From positions 248,001 to 312,000 of the forward strand of contig NZ_JAHWGU010000004.1 in the NCBI RefSeq assembly GCF_020873875.1: DNA of 64,000 nt, read 5' to 3'. The DNA comes from Actinoplanes sp. DH11. GTDB taxonomy: Bacteria; Actinomycetota; Actinomycetes; Mycobacteriales; Micromonosporaceae. The position numbers and the translations under genes are program-made. The stretch's first letter is position 1. Each line of letters starts with the position of its first letter. Below are positions 11,035 to 20,348 of the stretch, one piece after another. The notes under the pieces were generated by a model. It saw nothing but the letters and a program-made list of their open reading frames with translations. It did not search any database and had not been told where the DNA came from.

Positions 11035-11922
11035 TCAGGCCGGTGCCAGGACGATCTCGGCCCGGGCCTTTCCGTCCCGCTCGCTCACGATCGCGAGAAG
11101 GGTGCCCTCCGGGTCGAAGACGGCGTACGGCCCGTCGATGCCTGCCGCCGGAAGCGGACCGCCGTGCCGCAGCGTCCTGGTCTCCTCAGGATCCGCGACA
11201 CGCTGCGGGAACGCCCGCCGGGCCGCCTCCGCCATCGGCAGCGACACCACGTCCGGCGCGCGCTCCTCCAGCTCGGCCAGGGTAGCGGCGGCGTCCAGGG
11301 TCATCTCGCCGACCGCGGTGCGGCGCAGCGCGGTGAGGTGGCCGCCGACACCGAGCGCGGCGCCCAGGTCGCGGGCGATGGCCCGGATGTACGTCCCGGA
11401 GGAGCAGGTCACGTCGATGTCCACGTCGACCACGTCCCGGCCCTCGGGGCGCCGGATCGCCAGCACGTCGAGCCCGAAGACGGTGATCCGCCGTGCCGGG
11501 ATCTCGACGGCCTCGCCGTCGCGCACCCGCTTGTACGACCGCACGCCCTTGATCTTGATGGCGCTCACCGCGCTCGGCACCTGGTCGATCTCGCCGACCT
11601 GCGCGGCCAGCCCGGCCCGGACGGCGTCGTCGGTGACGGCGCCGGTTCCGAAGACCGCCGTGACGTCGCCCTCCGCGTCGTCGGTGACCGTGTTCTCACC
11701 GAGCCGGATCGTCGCGGAATAGCTCTTCCGGGCGCCGATCACGTAGGTGAGCAGCCGGGTCGCCCGGTTCACCCCGATGATCAGGACGCCGGTGGCCATC
11801 GGGTCGAGCGTGCCGCCGTGCCCCACCCGCCGGGTCTTCGCCAGCCGCCGGATCCGGGCGACGACGTCGTGCGACGTCATGCCGGCCGGTTTGTCCACCA
11901 CGATCAGTCCGTCCGCGTTCAC
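11035..11922 (-). CDS. truB: tRNA pseudouridine(55) synthase
   Basis: TruB makes pseudouridine 55 in the T loop of tRNAs. The catalytic aspartate D40 sits in the hallmark GGTLDPMATG loop. The N-terminal VVDKPAGMTSHDVV and the SGTYIRAIARDLG segments are diagnostic. At 295 residues it includes a C-terminal PUA-like extension. It lies between ribF and a MATE transporter in a standard actinobacterial rbfA-to-ribF run. Confidence 0.97.
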   Translation of the reverse strand: MNADGLIVVDKPAGMTSHDVVARIRRLAKTRRVGHGGTLDPMATGVLIIGVNRATRLLTYVIGARKSYSATIRLGENTVTDDAEGDVTAVFGTGAVTDDAVRAGLAAQVGEIDQVPSAVSAIKIKGVRSYKRVRDGEAVEIPARRITVFGLDVLAIRRPEGRDVVDVDIDVTCSSGTYIRAIARDLGAALGVGGHLTALRRTAVGEMTLDAAATLAELEERAPDVVSLPMAEAARRAFPQRVADPEETRTLRHGGPLPAAGIDGPYAVFDPEGTLLAIVSERDGKARAEIVLAPA

Positions 11923-11931
11923 CGGAAAACC

Positions 11932-13245
11932 CTAGCGGGTGGCTCCGACTACCACCCATCGCGGCGAGCGCCATCGCCACATCAGGGTCACGAAGCGGGC
12001 CAGGGTGAACAGTCCCAGGCCGGCCCAGACGCCGCCGAGGCCCAGGTCCAGCGCGTACGCCAGCCAGATCGCCGGCAGGAAGCCGAACAGCGCGGACAGC
12101 ACCGTGACGGTCCGCAGGAACGCCACGTCACCGGCGCCGATCAGCACGCCGTCGAGCGCGTAGACGACGCCGGCGAACGGGAGCAGCGCCACGAACCAGG
12201 GCCAGACGACCGCGGCCTGCTCCAGCACCGCCGGGTCGTCGGTGAACCAGCCCGGCACCACCCCGGCGCCGGCCAGTGCCAGCAGCGCGAACGCTACCGC
12301 GGACACCCCGCCGGCCAGGGTGACCCGGCGGGCCACGTCCCGGGCCTGGTCCGTGTCGCCGGCCCCGAGGGCCGCCCCGACCAGCGACTGCGCGGCGATC
12401 GCCACCGCGTCCAGGGCGAGCGCCGCGAAGAACCAGAGTTGCAGCCCGATCTGGTGGGCGCCGACGGCCGCGATGCCGAACCGGGAGGCGACGGCGGTGG
12501 CGGAGAGGAAGCACGCCTGGAAGGCCGCGCCGCGGATCAGCAGGTCCCGGCCGAGGACGACCTGACGCAGGATGATCGACGGGACGGGCCGCAGCGCCCG
12601 GGTCTCGCGGATCAGGGCGATCAGGAAGAGCGCGCCGCCGATGCTCTGCGCGGTGACGTTGGCGATCGCCGAGCCGGTCAGGCCCAGACCGAGCGGGTAG
12701 ACCAGGATCGGGCAGAGGACCGCGGAGAGCACATTGGCCCCGAGCACGATCCAGAGTGGTCGCCGGGTGTCCTGCACGCCGCGCATCCAGCCGTTGCCGG
12801 CGGCGGCCAGCAGCAGGCCGGGCGCACCGAACGCGGCGATCCGCATCCAGCCGGCGGCCGCCTCGGCGGTCTGCTCGTTGCCGGCCAGCAGGTTCGCGAC
12901 CGGGCCCGCGCCGACCAGCCCGAGCAGGGCCAGCAGCAGGCCGGCGCCGAGTGCCAGCCAGGACGCCTGCACGCCCTCGGCGACGGCGGCCGGCCGGTCA
13001 CCGGCGCCGAAGCGGCGGGCGGCGCGACCGGTCGTCCCGTACGCCATCAGGGTGCCGAACCAGGCGGCCACCGACATGACGGTGCCGCCGACGGCTATCG
13101 CGGACAGCTCGACCGGGCCCAGATGGCCGACCACCGCGGTGTCCACCAGGACGTAGAGCGGCTCGGCGGCGAGCACCACGAGCGCCGGCAGAGCCAGGGC
13201 GGCGATCCGCCTCGGTGTGGCGGTGGAGACGGCAGGCGGGCTCAT
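11932..13245 (-). CDS. MATE family efflux transporter (DinF-like)
   Basis: A 437-residue, roughly 12-helix membrane protein of the MATE family, which exports drugs or metabolites in exchange for Na+ or H+. PLYVLVDTAVVGHLG near the N-terminus and the internal repeat around WFFAALALDAVAIAAQSLVGAALG match the DinF-type subgroup. I place the start at the ATG at 13245, preceded by GGGA. An upstream in-frame ATG would add 17 residues that do not look conserved. The gene ends 9 bases before truB. Confidence 0.92.
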   Translation of the reverse strand: MSPPAVSTATPRRIAALALPALVVLAAEPLYVLVDTAVVGHLGPVELSAIAVGGTVMSVAAWFGTLMAYGTTGRAARRFGAGDRPAAVAEGVQASWLALGAGLLLALLGLVGAGPVANLLAGNEQTAEAAAGWMRIAAFGAPGLLLAAAGNGWMRGVQDTRRPLWIVLGANVLSAVLCPILVYPLGLGLTGSAIANVTAQSIGGALFLIALIRETRALRPVPSIILRQVVLGRDLLIRGAAFQACFLSATAVASRFGIAAVGAHQIGLQLWFFAALALDAVAIAAQSLVGAALGAGDTDQARDVARRVTLAGGVSAVAFALLALAGAGVVPGWFTDDPAVLEQAAVVWPWFVALLPFAGVVYALDGVLIGAGDVAFLRTVTVLSALFGFLPAIWLAYALDLGLGGVWAGLGLFTLARFVTLMWRWRSPRWVVVGATR

Positions 13246-13316
13246 GGTGTCCCATGATGCCCGCCCCGCCGTAAGGGCCGCAACGCGACCCGTCACTTAC
13301 AACTACTGGCGCGTGC

Positions 13317-13348
13317 CCGGCTTGGGACCGTCGGCGCGCGCCGGGCGA
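13317..13348 (-). terminator. Possible terminator of the 31-codon gene
   Basis: GCCCGGC pairs with GCCGGGC around an 18-nt GC-rich loop, 4 bases after the small gene's stop codon. There is no T-tract, so the call rests on position and stem only. Confidence 0.4.
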
Positions 13349-13352
13349 GCGA

Positions 13353-13448
13353 CTACTGACGCGTGTCCAGCGAGGCCTGCAGGGCGCGGCGCGCCTGCTC
13401 GCGGGCGTCGTCGGATGGCTTGGGCTGGGGCTTCGGCTTGGCAGCCAT
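13353..13448 (-). CDS. Small basic 31-residue protein of unknown function
   Basis: An ATG with a strong Shine-Dalgarno (GGAGGA, 5 bases upstream) opens a 31-codon frame ending in TAG. The peptide has a Lys/Pro-rich start (AAKPKPQPKPSDD) and then a predicted amphipathic helix (AREQARRALQASLD), ending DTRQ. It is hydrophilic, with no signal or membrane segment. It sits alone between the DHH gene upstream and the MATE gene downstream. A GC-rich inverted repeat (13317-13348) just after the stop could terminate it. The good ribosome site and the regular composition suggest a real gene, but no family is recognised. Confidence 0.55.
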   Translation of the reverse strand: MAAKPKPQPKPSDDAREQARRALQASLDTRQ

Positions 13449-13709
13449 GACATTCCTCCACGGTGGGTGTGGGCGCTCCGCCCACGCGGGCGCCCGGAAT
13501 CGGTCGAGCGGGGCGTCACGGGAACCGATCCGGGATCGCCGGATCTCTGGCGGCGTGACGCGACCCGGGGCGGTGGACCCGGGTGGCTCGAGGTCTCACG
13601 GAGAGGCGGTGGTGGCAGCCGCGTGAAACCAAATCACCGTTCAGCACCCAAACTAACGTTCACTCACCGCCACCGTTCGGCGATCCCGTCATACGGGACA
13701 ACGAAGATA
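13449..13709. other. Intergenic region upstream of the 31-codon gene
   Basis: This interval holds no gene. Around 13625-13670 it is unusually AT-rich for this genome and carries three related GAACG boxes on the minus strand (two GAACGGTG, one GAACGTTAG). It also holds a small perfect hairpin TCCCGT-CAT-ACGGGA at 13685-13699. The AT-rich part is a reasonable promoter region for the small gene. Confidence 0.4.
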
Positions 13710-13733
13710 GGGGCCACCCGTTCGGGTGACCCC
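13710..13733 (-). terminator. Terminator after the DHH phosphoesterase gene
   Basis: GGGGCCACCC pairs with GGGTGACCCC (one mismatch, 4-nt loop). The minus strand then continues CTATCTTCGTT. It begins 23 bases beyond the stop codon of the DHH gene. Confidence 0.7.
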
Positions 13734-13755
13734 CATTCAACTGGGAAAACGTCGA

Positions 13756-14760
13756 TCAGTTCAGGAAATCGTCCAAAAGGCGGCGCACACCGGCGACCAC
13801 GTCGGCCGGCTCGCCGTACCCGGTGAAGCCCGCCGCCAAGCGGTGACCGCCGCCGCCCTGGGAGATCGCCACCCCGCTCACGTCGACCGCGCCCTTGCTG
13901 CGCAACGACACCGCCCACTCGTTCGCGGCGACCTCTTTCACCAGCACCGACACGTCCGCCTCGGCCACCGAGCGGACCGGGTCGATGAGGGTGTCCAGCA
14001 CGTACGGCGGCTGGGCGTGCCGTTCCAGGTCCGCCAGCGTCGCCCAGGTCCAGACCATGCCGCGGCCACCGGCCGCCGCCGGGTCCAGCACCGCGCGGCC
14101 CAGCACCTCACCGGTCAGCTTCATGGCGCCGAACGGCCTGGTGTCGAAGACCCGCCGGGAGATGTCGCCGGGCCGGATGCCGGTCGCGATCAGCCGGGCC
14201 GCCAGCTCGTGCACCGCCACCGTGGTCATGTCGAACTTGAACGAGCCGGTGTCGGTGGCCAGCGCCACATAGAGACACTCGGCGATCTCCGCGTCCAGCG
14301 GCACGCCGAGCCGGTCGAGCAGCTGCTCGGCCACCACCGAGGTGGCCGCCGCCAGCGGGTCCACCAGCCGCACCTGGCCGAAACCGGTGTTCGTCGCGTG
14401 ATGGTCGAGCACCACACTGCACGGCGCGCCGGTGAGGCGCCCGGCCAGCGCGCCGAGACGCGACTCGGCCGCCACGTCGAAGACCAGGACCAGGCGCGGG
14501 TCGGCGAACGCCGCCGACTCCGGCACGAGAAGATCAAGGCCGGGGAGCGACGCGTACGGCTCGGGGACGTCGAACCGGCCCGGGAAGGTGGCCTGGAGCC
14601 GGGTCAGCCCGAGCCGTCGCAGACCCAGGCCGAGGCCAAGCATGCTGCCGAGCGCGTCCCCGTCCGGGTTGACGTGGCAGATCAGCAGGACCTCGTCGTC
14701 GGGCCCGGCCGAACGGACCGCCGCCACCGCGGCGGCCCATTGCTCGGCAGTCGGACTCAC
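13756..14760 (-). CDS. nrnA: DHH/DHHA1 phosphoesterase (NrnA-like oligoribonuclease / pAp phosphatase)
   Basis: A 334-residue DHH-superfamily phosphoesterase, like NrnA and Rv2837c, which degrade nanoRNAs, pAp or cyclic dinucleotides with Mn2+. Metal-binding motifs are H29-V-N-P-D33-G-D35, a DVA motif near 90 and LDHHATN near 119. The C-terminal DHHA1 domain has the GGGHRLAAGF glycine loop. Its GTG start overlaps the rbfA TGA (GTGA), indicating coupling with rbfA as in other actinomycetes. The exact substrate is inferred only from the family. Confidence 0.92.
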   Translation of the reverse strand: MSPTAEQWAAAVAAVRSAGPDDEVLLICHVNPDGDALGSMLGLGLGLRRLGLTRLQATFPGRFDVPEPYASLPGLDLLVPESAAFADPRLVLVFDVAAESRLGALAGRLTGAPCSVVLDHHATNTGFGQVRLVDPLAAATSVVAEQLLDRLGVPLDAEIAECLYVALATDTGSFKFDMTTVAVHELAARLIATGIRPGDISRRVFDTRPFGAMKLTGEVLGRAVLDPAAAGGRGMVWTWATLADLERHAQPPYVLDTLIDPVRSVAEADVSVLVKEVAANEWAVSLRSKGAVDVSGVAISQGGGGHRLAAGFTGYGEPADVVAGVRRLLDDFLN

Positions 14761-15215
14761 CCCTGATCCTCAGCGGCGCCCACCCGCTCGTCCTCGTCCT
14801 CGTCCTCGCTCTTGTAGGGGTCCGGGTCGCCGGCGTACTTCTTGCCGGCCGCCAGCCGCTGGACCTCCTCGTCGCGGTGCTTCGCCGCGGCCAGCAGATC
14901 GTCGATCTCCTTGGCGTGGTCGAGGACGTTGTCCATCACGAACGCCAGGCTCGGCGAGTGCCGCAGGCCGAGCGCGTGACCGACCCGGCTGCGCAACATG
15001 CCTTTCGCGCTCTCCAGGGCGGCCGCCGTCGAGGCCTGCTCCGTCACGTCCCCGAGCACCGTGTAGTAGACCGTCGCCTCGCGCAGGTCGCCGGTGATCC
15101 GGGCATCCGTGATCGTCACCATGCCGAGCCGGGGATCCTTGATCTCCCGCACCAGCGAAGCCACCAGTTCACGGACACGCTCCGCGTGCCGCCGTGTCTT
15201 GGCCGGATCCGACAT
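14757..15215 (-). CDS. rbfA: 30S ribosome-binding factor A
   Basis: RbfA assists 16S rRNA maturation and 30S assembly and is needed in the cold. The KH-like fold signature is present: RVRELVASLVREIKDPRLG, VTITDARITGDLREATVYYTVLG and LGLRHSPSLAFVMDN. I use the ATG at 15215, which has GGAGG upstream; a GTG at 15224 would overlap that site. The protein is then 152 residues with an acidic C-terminal tail. It overlaps the DHH gene by four bases. Confidence 0.95.
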   Translation of the reverse strand: MSDPAKTRRHAERVRELVASLVREIKDPRLGMVTITDARITGDLREATVYYTVLGDVTEQASTAAALESAKGMLRSRVGHALGLRHSPSLAFVMDNVLDHAKEIDDLLAAAKHRDEEVQRLAAGKKYAGDPDPYKSEDEDEDERVGAAEDQG

Positions 15216-15287
15216 CTCGCCCACCTCCGACTGTGGTTCCCGCGGGTCAGCACCGCCCCCGCTCTCAACTGCGCAAGCCTACCTACG

Positions 15288-15581
15288 TCAGTCATCGTCC
15301 CCGTAGAGCCGTCGCTTGACGGAGAGCAATTCGATCTCGGGGCGGCCGGCCATCTGGTGCTCGCAGGTGTCGATCACGCTGCGTGCCTGTGCGGGATCGC
15401 CGGCCACCGCCGCGACGCCGATCTGCGCCCGGCCGTGCAGATCGTGGAAACCGACCTCGGCGACGCTCACCTCGAACTTCTTCAGCATCGCGATGATCGG
15501 CCGGACGTAGGAGCGCTTCTGCTTCAGCGAACGCGAGTCACCGGGCAGGAGCAGGTCGAAGACTGCGGTCTCGGTATACAT
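15288..15581 (-). CDS. DUF503 family protein (YlxP-like)
   Basis: A 97-residue DUF503 protein, the family of YlxP, encoded next to infB and rbfA in many Gram-positive bacteria and suspected of a role in translation or ribosome assembly. The conserved core is visible: LPGDSRSLKQKRSYVRPI, a KKFEVSVAEVG strand, and ARSVIDTCEHQM. The position between the TRM11-like gene and rbfA fits the family's usual neighbourhood. No biochemical activity is established. Confidence 0.9.
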   Translation of the reverse strand: MYTETAVFDLLLPGDSRSLKQKRSYVRPIIAMLKKFEVSVAEVGFHDLHGRAQIGVAAVAGDPAQARSVIDTCEHQMAGRPEIELLSVKRRLYGDDD

Positions 15582-15614
15582 CAGCGAGCAGGTTACGCCC
15601 CGGCGCGCCGGGGA

Positions 15615-16637
15615 TCAGCCGGTTTTCCGGGCGACCAGCACATCGCGGTCGATCCCCTGGTCCACCCGGTGCTCCAGGGGCAGATGCTCGACCAGGGTCA
15701 GGCCGTTCGCCAGCAGGATGTCCTCGGCCAGCTCGCGCTTGGCAACCTTGGTGTTCCAGGAGAGGCCGATCGCGCCACCGGGACGCAGCAGCGGCAGCCA
15801 CTGCGGCACCGCCCGCTCCAGCAGGTCCAGCGGACGCCGCGAGATGCCGCCGGCGTCGTCGTAGCTGCCGTGCGCGACACCGTACGGCAGGTCGGCCACC
15901 AGCACGTCCGCCACGTTGCCGCGGATCAGCCCGTCCAGCCCGGTGGTGTCGGCGTGCAGCACCGTCAGCTTCTGCACCGCGCCGGCCTTGTGGTCGTCCT
16001 TACTCGGCGCCAGCGTCACCTCGAGCCGGCGGGCAGCCCGGCGGCCCTGCCGGCGCACCGGGACCAGCTCCGCGGTGTGCTTCAGCCGCTTGCGCTTCAA
16101 CCAGGTCTGGAGGAACAACTTGTACGCCTCGACGTCCTTGCCGTCGATCTCCACGCCGATGCCGTCGTAGCCGTACATCAGGGCCTGGTTGAGCGTGGTG
16201 CCGCGGCCGCAGAGCGGGTCGAGGACGGTCAGCCCGCCGCCGAGCATCCGGCCGGCCGAGGCGGAGGCCAGCAGGGTCAGGTTGAGCACCAGCTTGGTGA
16301 ACTGCTCGTTCGTCTTGCCGGCGTACTTCGGGATGGTGATCAGGTCACTGTCGTACCGGGCCAGCGGCGTGAGCGTGAGCGGCCGCAGCAGGTCGTCGAC
16401 GAGTTCGAAGAGCGCGTACGCGGCGGACAGGTTCGACAGGTACGCGATGTCGGCGGTGGAGAGGCCGGCGGTGAAGGTGAGGTACTCCACCCCGCCGATC
16501 GTGGTGACGTCGATCTCGTCGAGCGGCGTGGAGAGCACCGGAGCGAAAGCGGCCAGTTCCGCCTGGGACATGCGCGACGCCTGATCGGCGTAGACGCGGT
16601 TGGCGGACGGAGCGAGCAGCATGGCATACCGGGACAT
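15615..16637 (-). CDS. TRM11-like SAM-dependent RNA methyltransferase
   Basis: A 340-residue class I methyltransferase related to the TRM11/Trm-G10 group that methylates guanosines in RNA. Motif I is DPLCGRGTT at 140-148. The catalytic N/D-PP-Y motif is DLPYG at 249-253, followed by RPGGAIGLSWNT. The N-terminal part would be the RNA-binding region but no clear THUMP motif is seen. The start at ATG 16637 has GGAGGA 8 bases upstream. Proximity to infB, rbfA and DUF503 is consistent with RNA maturation; the target base is unknown. Confidence 0.85.
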   Translation of the reverse strand: MSRYAMLLAPSANRVYADQASRMSQAELAAFAPVLSTPLDEIDVTTIGGVEYLTFTAGLSTADIAYLSNLSAAYALFELVDDLLRPLTLTPLARYDSDLITIPKYAGKTNEQFTKLVLNLTLLASASAGRMLGGGLTVLDPLCGRGTTLNQALMYGYDGIGVEIDGKDVEAYKLFLQTWLKRKRLKHTAELVPVRRQGRRAARRLEVTLAPSKDDHKAGAVQKLTVLHADTTGLDGLIRGNVADVLVADLPYGVAHGSYDDAGGISRRPLDLLERAVPQWLPLLRPGGAIGLSWNTKVAKRELAEDILLANGLTLVEHLPLEHRVDQGIDRDVLVARKTG

Positions 16638-16749
16638 GCCGACATCCTCCCAGTCCATGACCTGCCGCCGCGCCGCGGCCTCGGCCCGGCATTCTGCCGG
16701 TGCGCGTCCGGGAGGCACGGTGCGCGTAGCCCGTACTCCGGTGCATGAA

Positions 16750-16783
16750 AGAGCGGCCCCCACGCAAGCGTGGGGGCCGCTCT
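16750..16783 (-). terminator. Strong terminator after infB
   Basis: A perfect 16-bp inverted repeat (AGAGCGGCCCCCACGC / GCGTGGGGGCCGCTCT) with a very tight loop begins 16 bases after the infB stop codon. On the minus strand the stem is followed by TTTCATG. It separates the rimP-nusA-ylxR-infB unit from the TRM11-like gene. Confidence 0.9.
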
Positions 16784-16799
16784 CAGCTCAGCCGGGGGA

Positions 16800-19700
16800 T
16801 CAGGCCCGCGGCTTCTCCCGCATCTCGAACGTCTCGATGACGTCGCCGATCTGCGGCGAACCGTAACCGCTCAGGGTCAGACCACACTCGAAGCCCTCGC
16901 GGACCTCGGTGGCGTCGTCCTTGAACCGCTTCAGCGAGCTGATCGTGACGTTGTCGGCCACGACCGTGCCCTCGCGGATGATCCGGGCCTTGGCGTTGCG
17001 CTTGATCAGGCCGGACCGGACGATACAACCGGCGATGAGACCGATCTTGGACGAGCGGAAGACCTCGCGGATCTCCGCCGTTCCCTGCTCGACCTCTTCG
17101 TACTCCGGCTTGAGCAGGCCCTTGAGCGCCGCCTCGATCTCCTCGATGGCCTGGTAGATCACGCTGTAGTAGCGGATCTCCACGCCGGCGCGGTCGGCCA
17201 TCTCCTTGACCTTGTTGCCGGCCCGGACATTGAAGCCGATGATCGTCGCGGTCTGCTCCGAAGAGGCCGACGCCAGGTTGACGTCGCTCTCGGTGATCGC
17301 ACCGACGCCGCGGTGGATGACCTTGAGCTGGATCTCCTCCGGAATCTCGATCTTGAACAGCGCCTCTTCGAGGGCCTCGACCGAACCGGAACCGTCACCC
17401 TTGATGACCAGGGTGAGCGACGCCTTCTCGCCCTCCTTGAGGTCACGCATGAGCTCGTCGAGCGACTTGGCGCGACCCGAGTTGGCGAAGGTCGCCGCAC
17501 GACGGCGAGCCTGCCGCTGCTCGGCGATCTGCCGCACCGTGCGGTCGTCCTCGGCAGCGAGGAACGTGTCACCGGCACTCGGCACCGAGGTGAGACCCAG
17601 GACGAGGACCGGACGCGCCGGACCCGCCTCGGGCACCTGGTTGCCGTTCTCGTCGAGCATGGCCCGGACGCGACCGTGCGCGCCACCCGCCACGATCGAG
17701 TCACCGGCACGCAGCGTGCCCTTCTGCACCAGGACGGTGGCCACGGCACCGCGACCCTTGTCCAGGTGCGCCTCGACCGCGACACCCTGGGCGGGACCGT
17801 CGATCGGGGCGGTCAGCTCGAGCGCCGCGTCGGCGGTCAGCAGGACCGCCTCCAGGAGCTCGTCGATGCCGATGCCCGGCTTGGCCGCCACGTTGACGAA
17901 CATGGTCTCGCCGCCGTACTCCTCGGCGAGCAGGCCGTAGTCGGTCAGCTGCTGACGGACCTTGTCCGGGTTGGCATCCGGCTTGTCCACCTTGTTGACC
18001 GCGACAACGATCGGCACCTCGGCGGCCTTGGCGTGGTTGAGCGCCTCGACCGTCTGCGGCATCACGCCGTCGTCGGCAGCCACCACCAGGATGACGATGT
18101 CGGTCACCTGGGCACCACGAGCACGCATGGCGGTGAACGCCTCGTGACCCGGGGTGTCGATGAAGGTGATCGCACGCTCTTCGCCCTGGTGCGGCACGAC
18201 GACCTGGTAGGCACCGATGTGCTGGGTGATGCCACCCGCCTCGCCGGCGACCACGTTGGTCTTGCGGATCGCGTCGAGCAGCTTCGTCTTACCGTGGTCG
18301 ACGTGACCCATGACGGTCACGACCGGCGGACGGGTGACGAGGCGATCCTCGGCGACCTCCGCGTCGAGGTCGATGTTGAACTGCGCCAGCAGGGCGCGGT
18401 CCTCGTCCTCGGGGCTGACGATCACCACGGTGAAGCCCAGGTGCTCGCCCAGCAGCTGGAGGGTGTCGTCGGACACCGACTGCGTGGCGGTCACCATCTC
18501 GCCCAGGTTGAACATCTCCTGGACGAGCGAGCCCGGGTTGGCGTTGATCTTGTCGGCGAAGTCGGAGAGCGATGCGCCGCGGGAGAGCCGGACCTCCTGG
18601 CCGTTTCCGCGCGGAGCACCGGAGCTCATCTGCGGAGCGGACAGGTTGTCGAACTCTTGACGCCGCTGCTTCTTCGACTTGCGGCCACGGGTCGGCCGGC
18701 CGCCGGGACGCCCGAAGGCACCCGCCGCGCCACCGCCGCGACCACGACCGCCGCCACCGGGACGACCCGGAGCACCGGCGCCGACCGGGCCGCCGCCACC
18801 GCCACCGGGACCGCCGGGACGGAAGCCACCGCCGCCGCCGCCGCCGCCACCGGGACGGAAGCCACCGCCACCGCCACCGCCGCCACCGGGACGGAAGCCG
18901 CCACCGCCGCCGCCACCGCCACCGCGGTAACCGCCGCCGCCACCGCCGCCACCGGGACGACCTGCGCCGCCACCGGGACCGCCGGGACGACCTGCGCCGC
19001 CACCGGGACCCGCGGGACGACCCGGGCGCTGCGCCGGCATGGACGCCGGGCTGGGCCGCGGGGGCATCGACGCGGGGCTGGGCCGCGGCGGCATGCCGGG
19101 CTGGTTGGGACGCGGCATCGACGCCGGGCTCGGACGACCGCCCGAGGCACCGCCGGAGACACCGAACGGGTTGTTGCCGGGACCACGCGCCGGCGGACGG
19201 GGTGCGCCACCGGCGGGGCCGGGACGGGGACCACCGGGCGCGCCGGGACCGGGGTTGGGGTTACGACCGGCGGCGGGCGAACCCGGCCGCGGCGGAACCA
19301 TGCCCGGACCCGGACGCGGTCCACGCGGGCCACCGTCGGCCGGCGGCTGCCGGCGCTCGGCGTCCCGAGTGGTGCGTGCGGCCTGGGCCGCCTTGACGGC
19401 AGCCTCCTGCTCGGCCTTCAGCGCCGAGGCGCGCGCCTCGGCGGCGGCCACCTCGATGTCGTGCGCGCTGGCCGGCTTGGCGACCGGACCGGGCGTCGGG
19501 CCCGGACGGCCGGGGGCCGGCTTCGGCCGGGCGAACTGCCCGGGCGAGGGAGCCGGCGAAGTAGGGGCGCTGCTCGGCGCACCGGTCGGGGGCCCGGGCC
19601 GGCGTGGCGGCTGAGGCCGCCCCATCGGGGGACCCGGACGCGGCGCCGAGGAGCCGCCCGGGGCGCTGGTAGCGGAGGGACTGGGCGCCGGGGCAGCGGA

Positions 19701-19877
19701 CGCCGGAGCGGAACCGCCGGCCTCCAGGGCGCCACGGAGCCGCCGGGCCACCGGGGCCTCGACGGTGCTGGATGCGGACTTGACGAACTCGCCCATTTCT
19801 TTCAACTTGGCGAGCACGGTCTTGCTGTCGACCCCGAGCTCTTTGGCGAGCTCGTGAACGCGGGCCTTGCCTGGCAC
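16800..19877 (-). CDS. infB: Translation initiation factor IF-2
   Basis: IF-2 is the GTPase that brings fMet-tRNA to the 30S subunit and promotes subunit joining. The N-terminal IF2_N helix ([20 protein letters not shown]) is followed by a roughly 350-residue Pro/Gly/Arg-rich linker with long polyglycine runs. The G domain then follows, with GHVDHGKT, a DTPGHEAF motif and NKVDK, and the conserved domains II to IV run to the C-terminus. I prefer the GTG at 19877, with AGGAG just upstream, over the GTG at 19889. The protein is then 1025 residues, long but normal for GC-rich actinomycetes. Confidence 0.97.
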   Translation of the reverse strand: MPGKARVHELAKELGVDSKTVLAKLKEMGEFVKSASSTVEAPVARRLRGALEAGGSAPASAAPAPSPSATSAPGGSSAPRPGPPMGRPQPPRRPGPPTGAPSSAPTSPAPSPGQFARPKPAPGRPGPTPGPVAKPASAHDIEVAAAEARASALKAEQEAAVKAAQAARTTRDAERRQPPADGGPRGPRPGPGMVPPRPGSPAAGRNPNPGPGAPGGPRPGPAGGAPRPPARGPGNNPFGVSGGASGGRPSPASMPRPNQPGMPPRPSPASMPPRPSPASMPAQRPGRPAGPGGGAGRPGGPGGGAGRPGGGGGGGGYRGGGGGGGGGFRPGGGGGGGGGFRPGGGGGGGGGFRPGGPGGGGGGPVGAGAPGRPGGGGRGRGGGAAGAFGRPGGRPTRGRKSKKQRRQEFDNLSAPQMSSGAPRGNGQEVRLSRGASLSDFADKINANPGSLVQEMFNLGEMVTATQSVSDDTLQLLGEHLGFTVVIVSPEDEDRALLAQFNIDLDAEVAEDRLVTRPPVVTVMGHVDHGKTKLLDAIRKTNVVAGEAGGITQHIGAYQVVVPHQGEERAITFIDTPGHEAFTAMRARGAQVTDIVILVVAADDGVMPQTVEALNHAKAAEVPIVVAVNKVDKPDANPDKVRQQLTDYGLLAEEYGGETMFVNVAAKPGIGIDELLEAVLLTADAALELTAPIDGPAQGVAVEAHLDKGRGAVATVLVQKGTLRAGDSIVAGGAHGRVRAMLDENGNQVPEAGPARPVLVLGLTSVPSAGDTFLAAEDDRTVRQIAEQRQARRRAATFANSGRAKSLDELMRDLKEGEKASLTLVIKGDGSGSVEALEEALFKIEIPEEIQLKVIHRGVGAITESDVNLASASSEQTATIIGFNVRAGNKVKEMADRAGVEIRYYSVIYQAIEEIEAALKGLLKPEYEEVEQGTAEIREVFRSSKIGLIAGCIVRSGLIKRNAKARIIREGTVVADNVTISSLKRFKDDATEVREGFECGLTLSGYGSPQIGDVIETFEMREKPRA

Positions 19878-19984
19878 TGCACTCCTCACTTCGAGGTCGT
19901 GCGAGCAGTACCCGCACAGACCTCACTCGTGCACTAGAAGCCTTGTCATTTCAGGGACTTCATCGTGTGCTCATCTGAGTCGTC

Positions 19985-20311
19985 CTACCTTGCTGGGTCG
20001 TGACGAGACGCTGACGCCTCGTCATCGGTGGGTCCGGGCGGCACGGAGACCGCTCGGATGTGCTCGGCAAGCAACTCGGTGTCAGCAACACCGGTGAGAC
20101 GTAGCGCACGCCCGAAGGCGCGACGCCGCTCTGCTTGCGCAAAGCAGGCCGGATCGGGATGCAGATGCGCTCCCCGTCCCGACAATCGGCGGCCCGGATC
20201 GGGCAGGAGCCGGAGATTAACCCCGGATCCGGCCGCGACGAACCGCAGCAATGATGCGGCCGGCGCGCGATTACGACAGCCGACGCAGGTTCGCGTCGGG
20301 CCGACCGTCAT
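19985..20311 (-). CDS. YlxR family RNA-binding protein (DUF448)
   Basis: A 108-residue YlxR protein, the small family encoded between nusA and infB that may bind RNA or act as a regulator. The signature TRTCVGCRNRAP is at the N-terminus. GRGAHLHPDPACFAQAERRRAFGRALR in the middle matches the GRGAY..C...A.....RAL core; it is listed here in two parts only. The ATG at 20311 is chosen because it begins directly before the conserved motif, with GAGGGG about 9 bases upstream. It starts 37 bases after nusA. Confidence 0.88.
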   Translation of the reverse strand: MTVGPTRTCVGCRNRAPAASLLRFVAAGSGVNLRLLPDPGRRLSGRGAHLHPDPACFAQAERRRAFGRALRLTGVADTELLAEHIRAVSVPPGPTDDEASASRHDPAR

Positions 20312-20348
20312 TGAGTCTACCCCTCGATCGCGCCGGACGCGTATCCGG

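Noticed and set aside
16770..19937. 1055-codon plus-strand frame opposite infB
   Set aside because: It mirrors the GC-rich IF-2 coding sequence; the translation is dominated by Thr/Ala/Gly and Arg/His runs, with no ribosome site. The same applies to long frames opposite pnp, the hybrid kinase and the MBL-Rieske gene.
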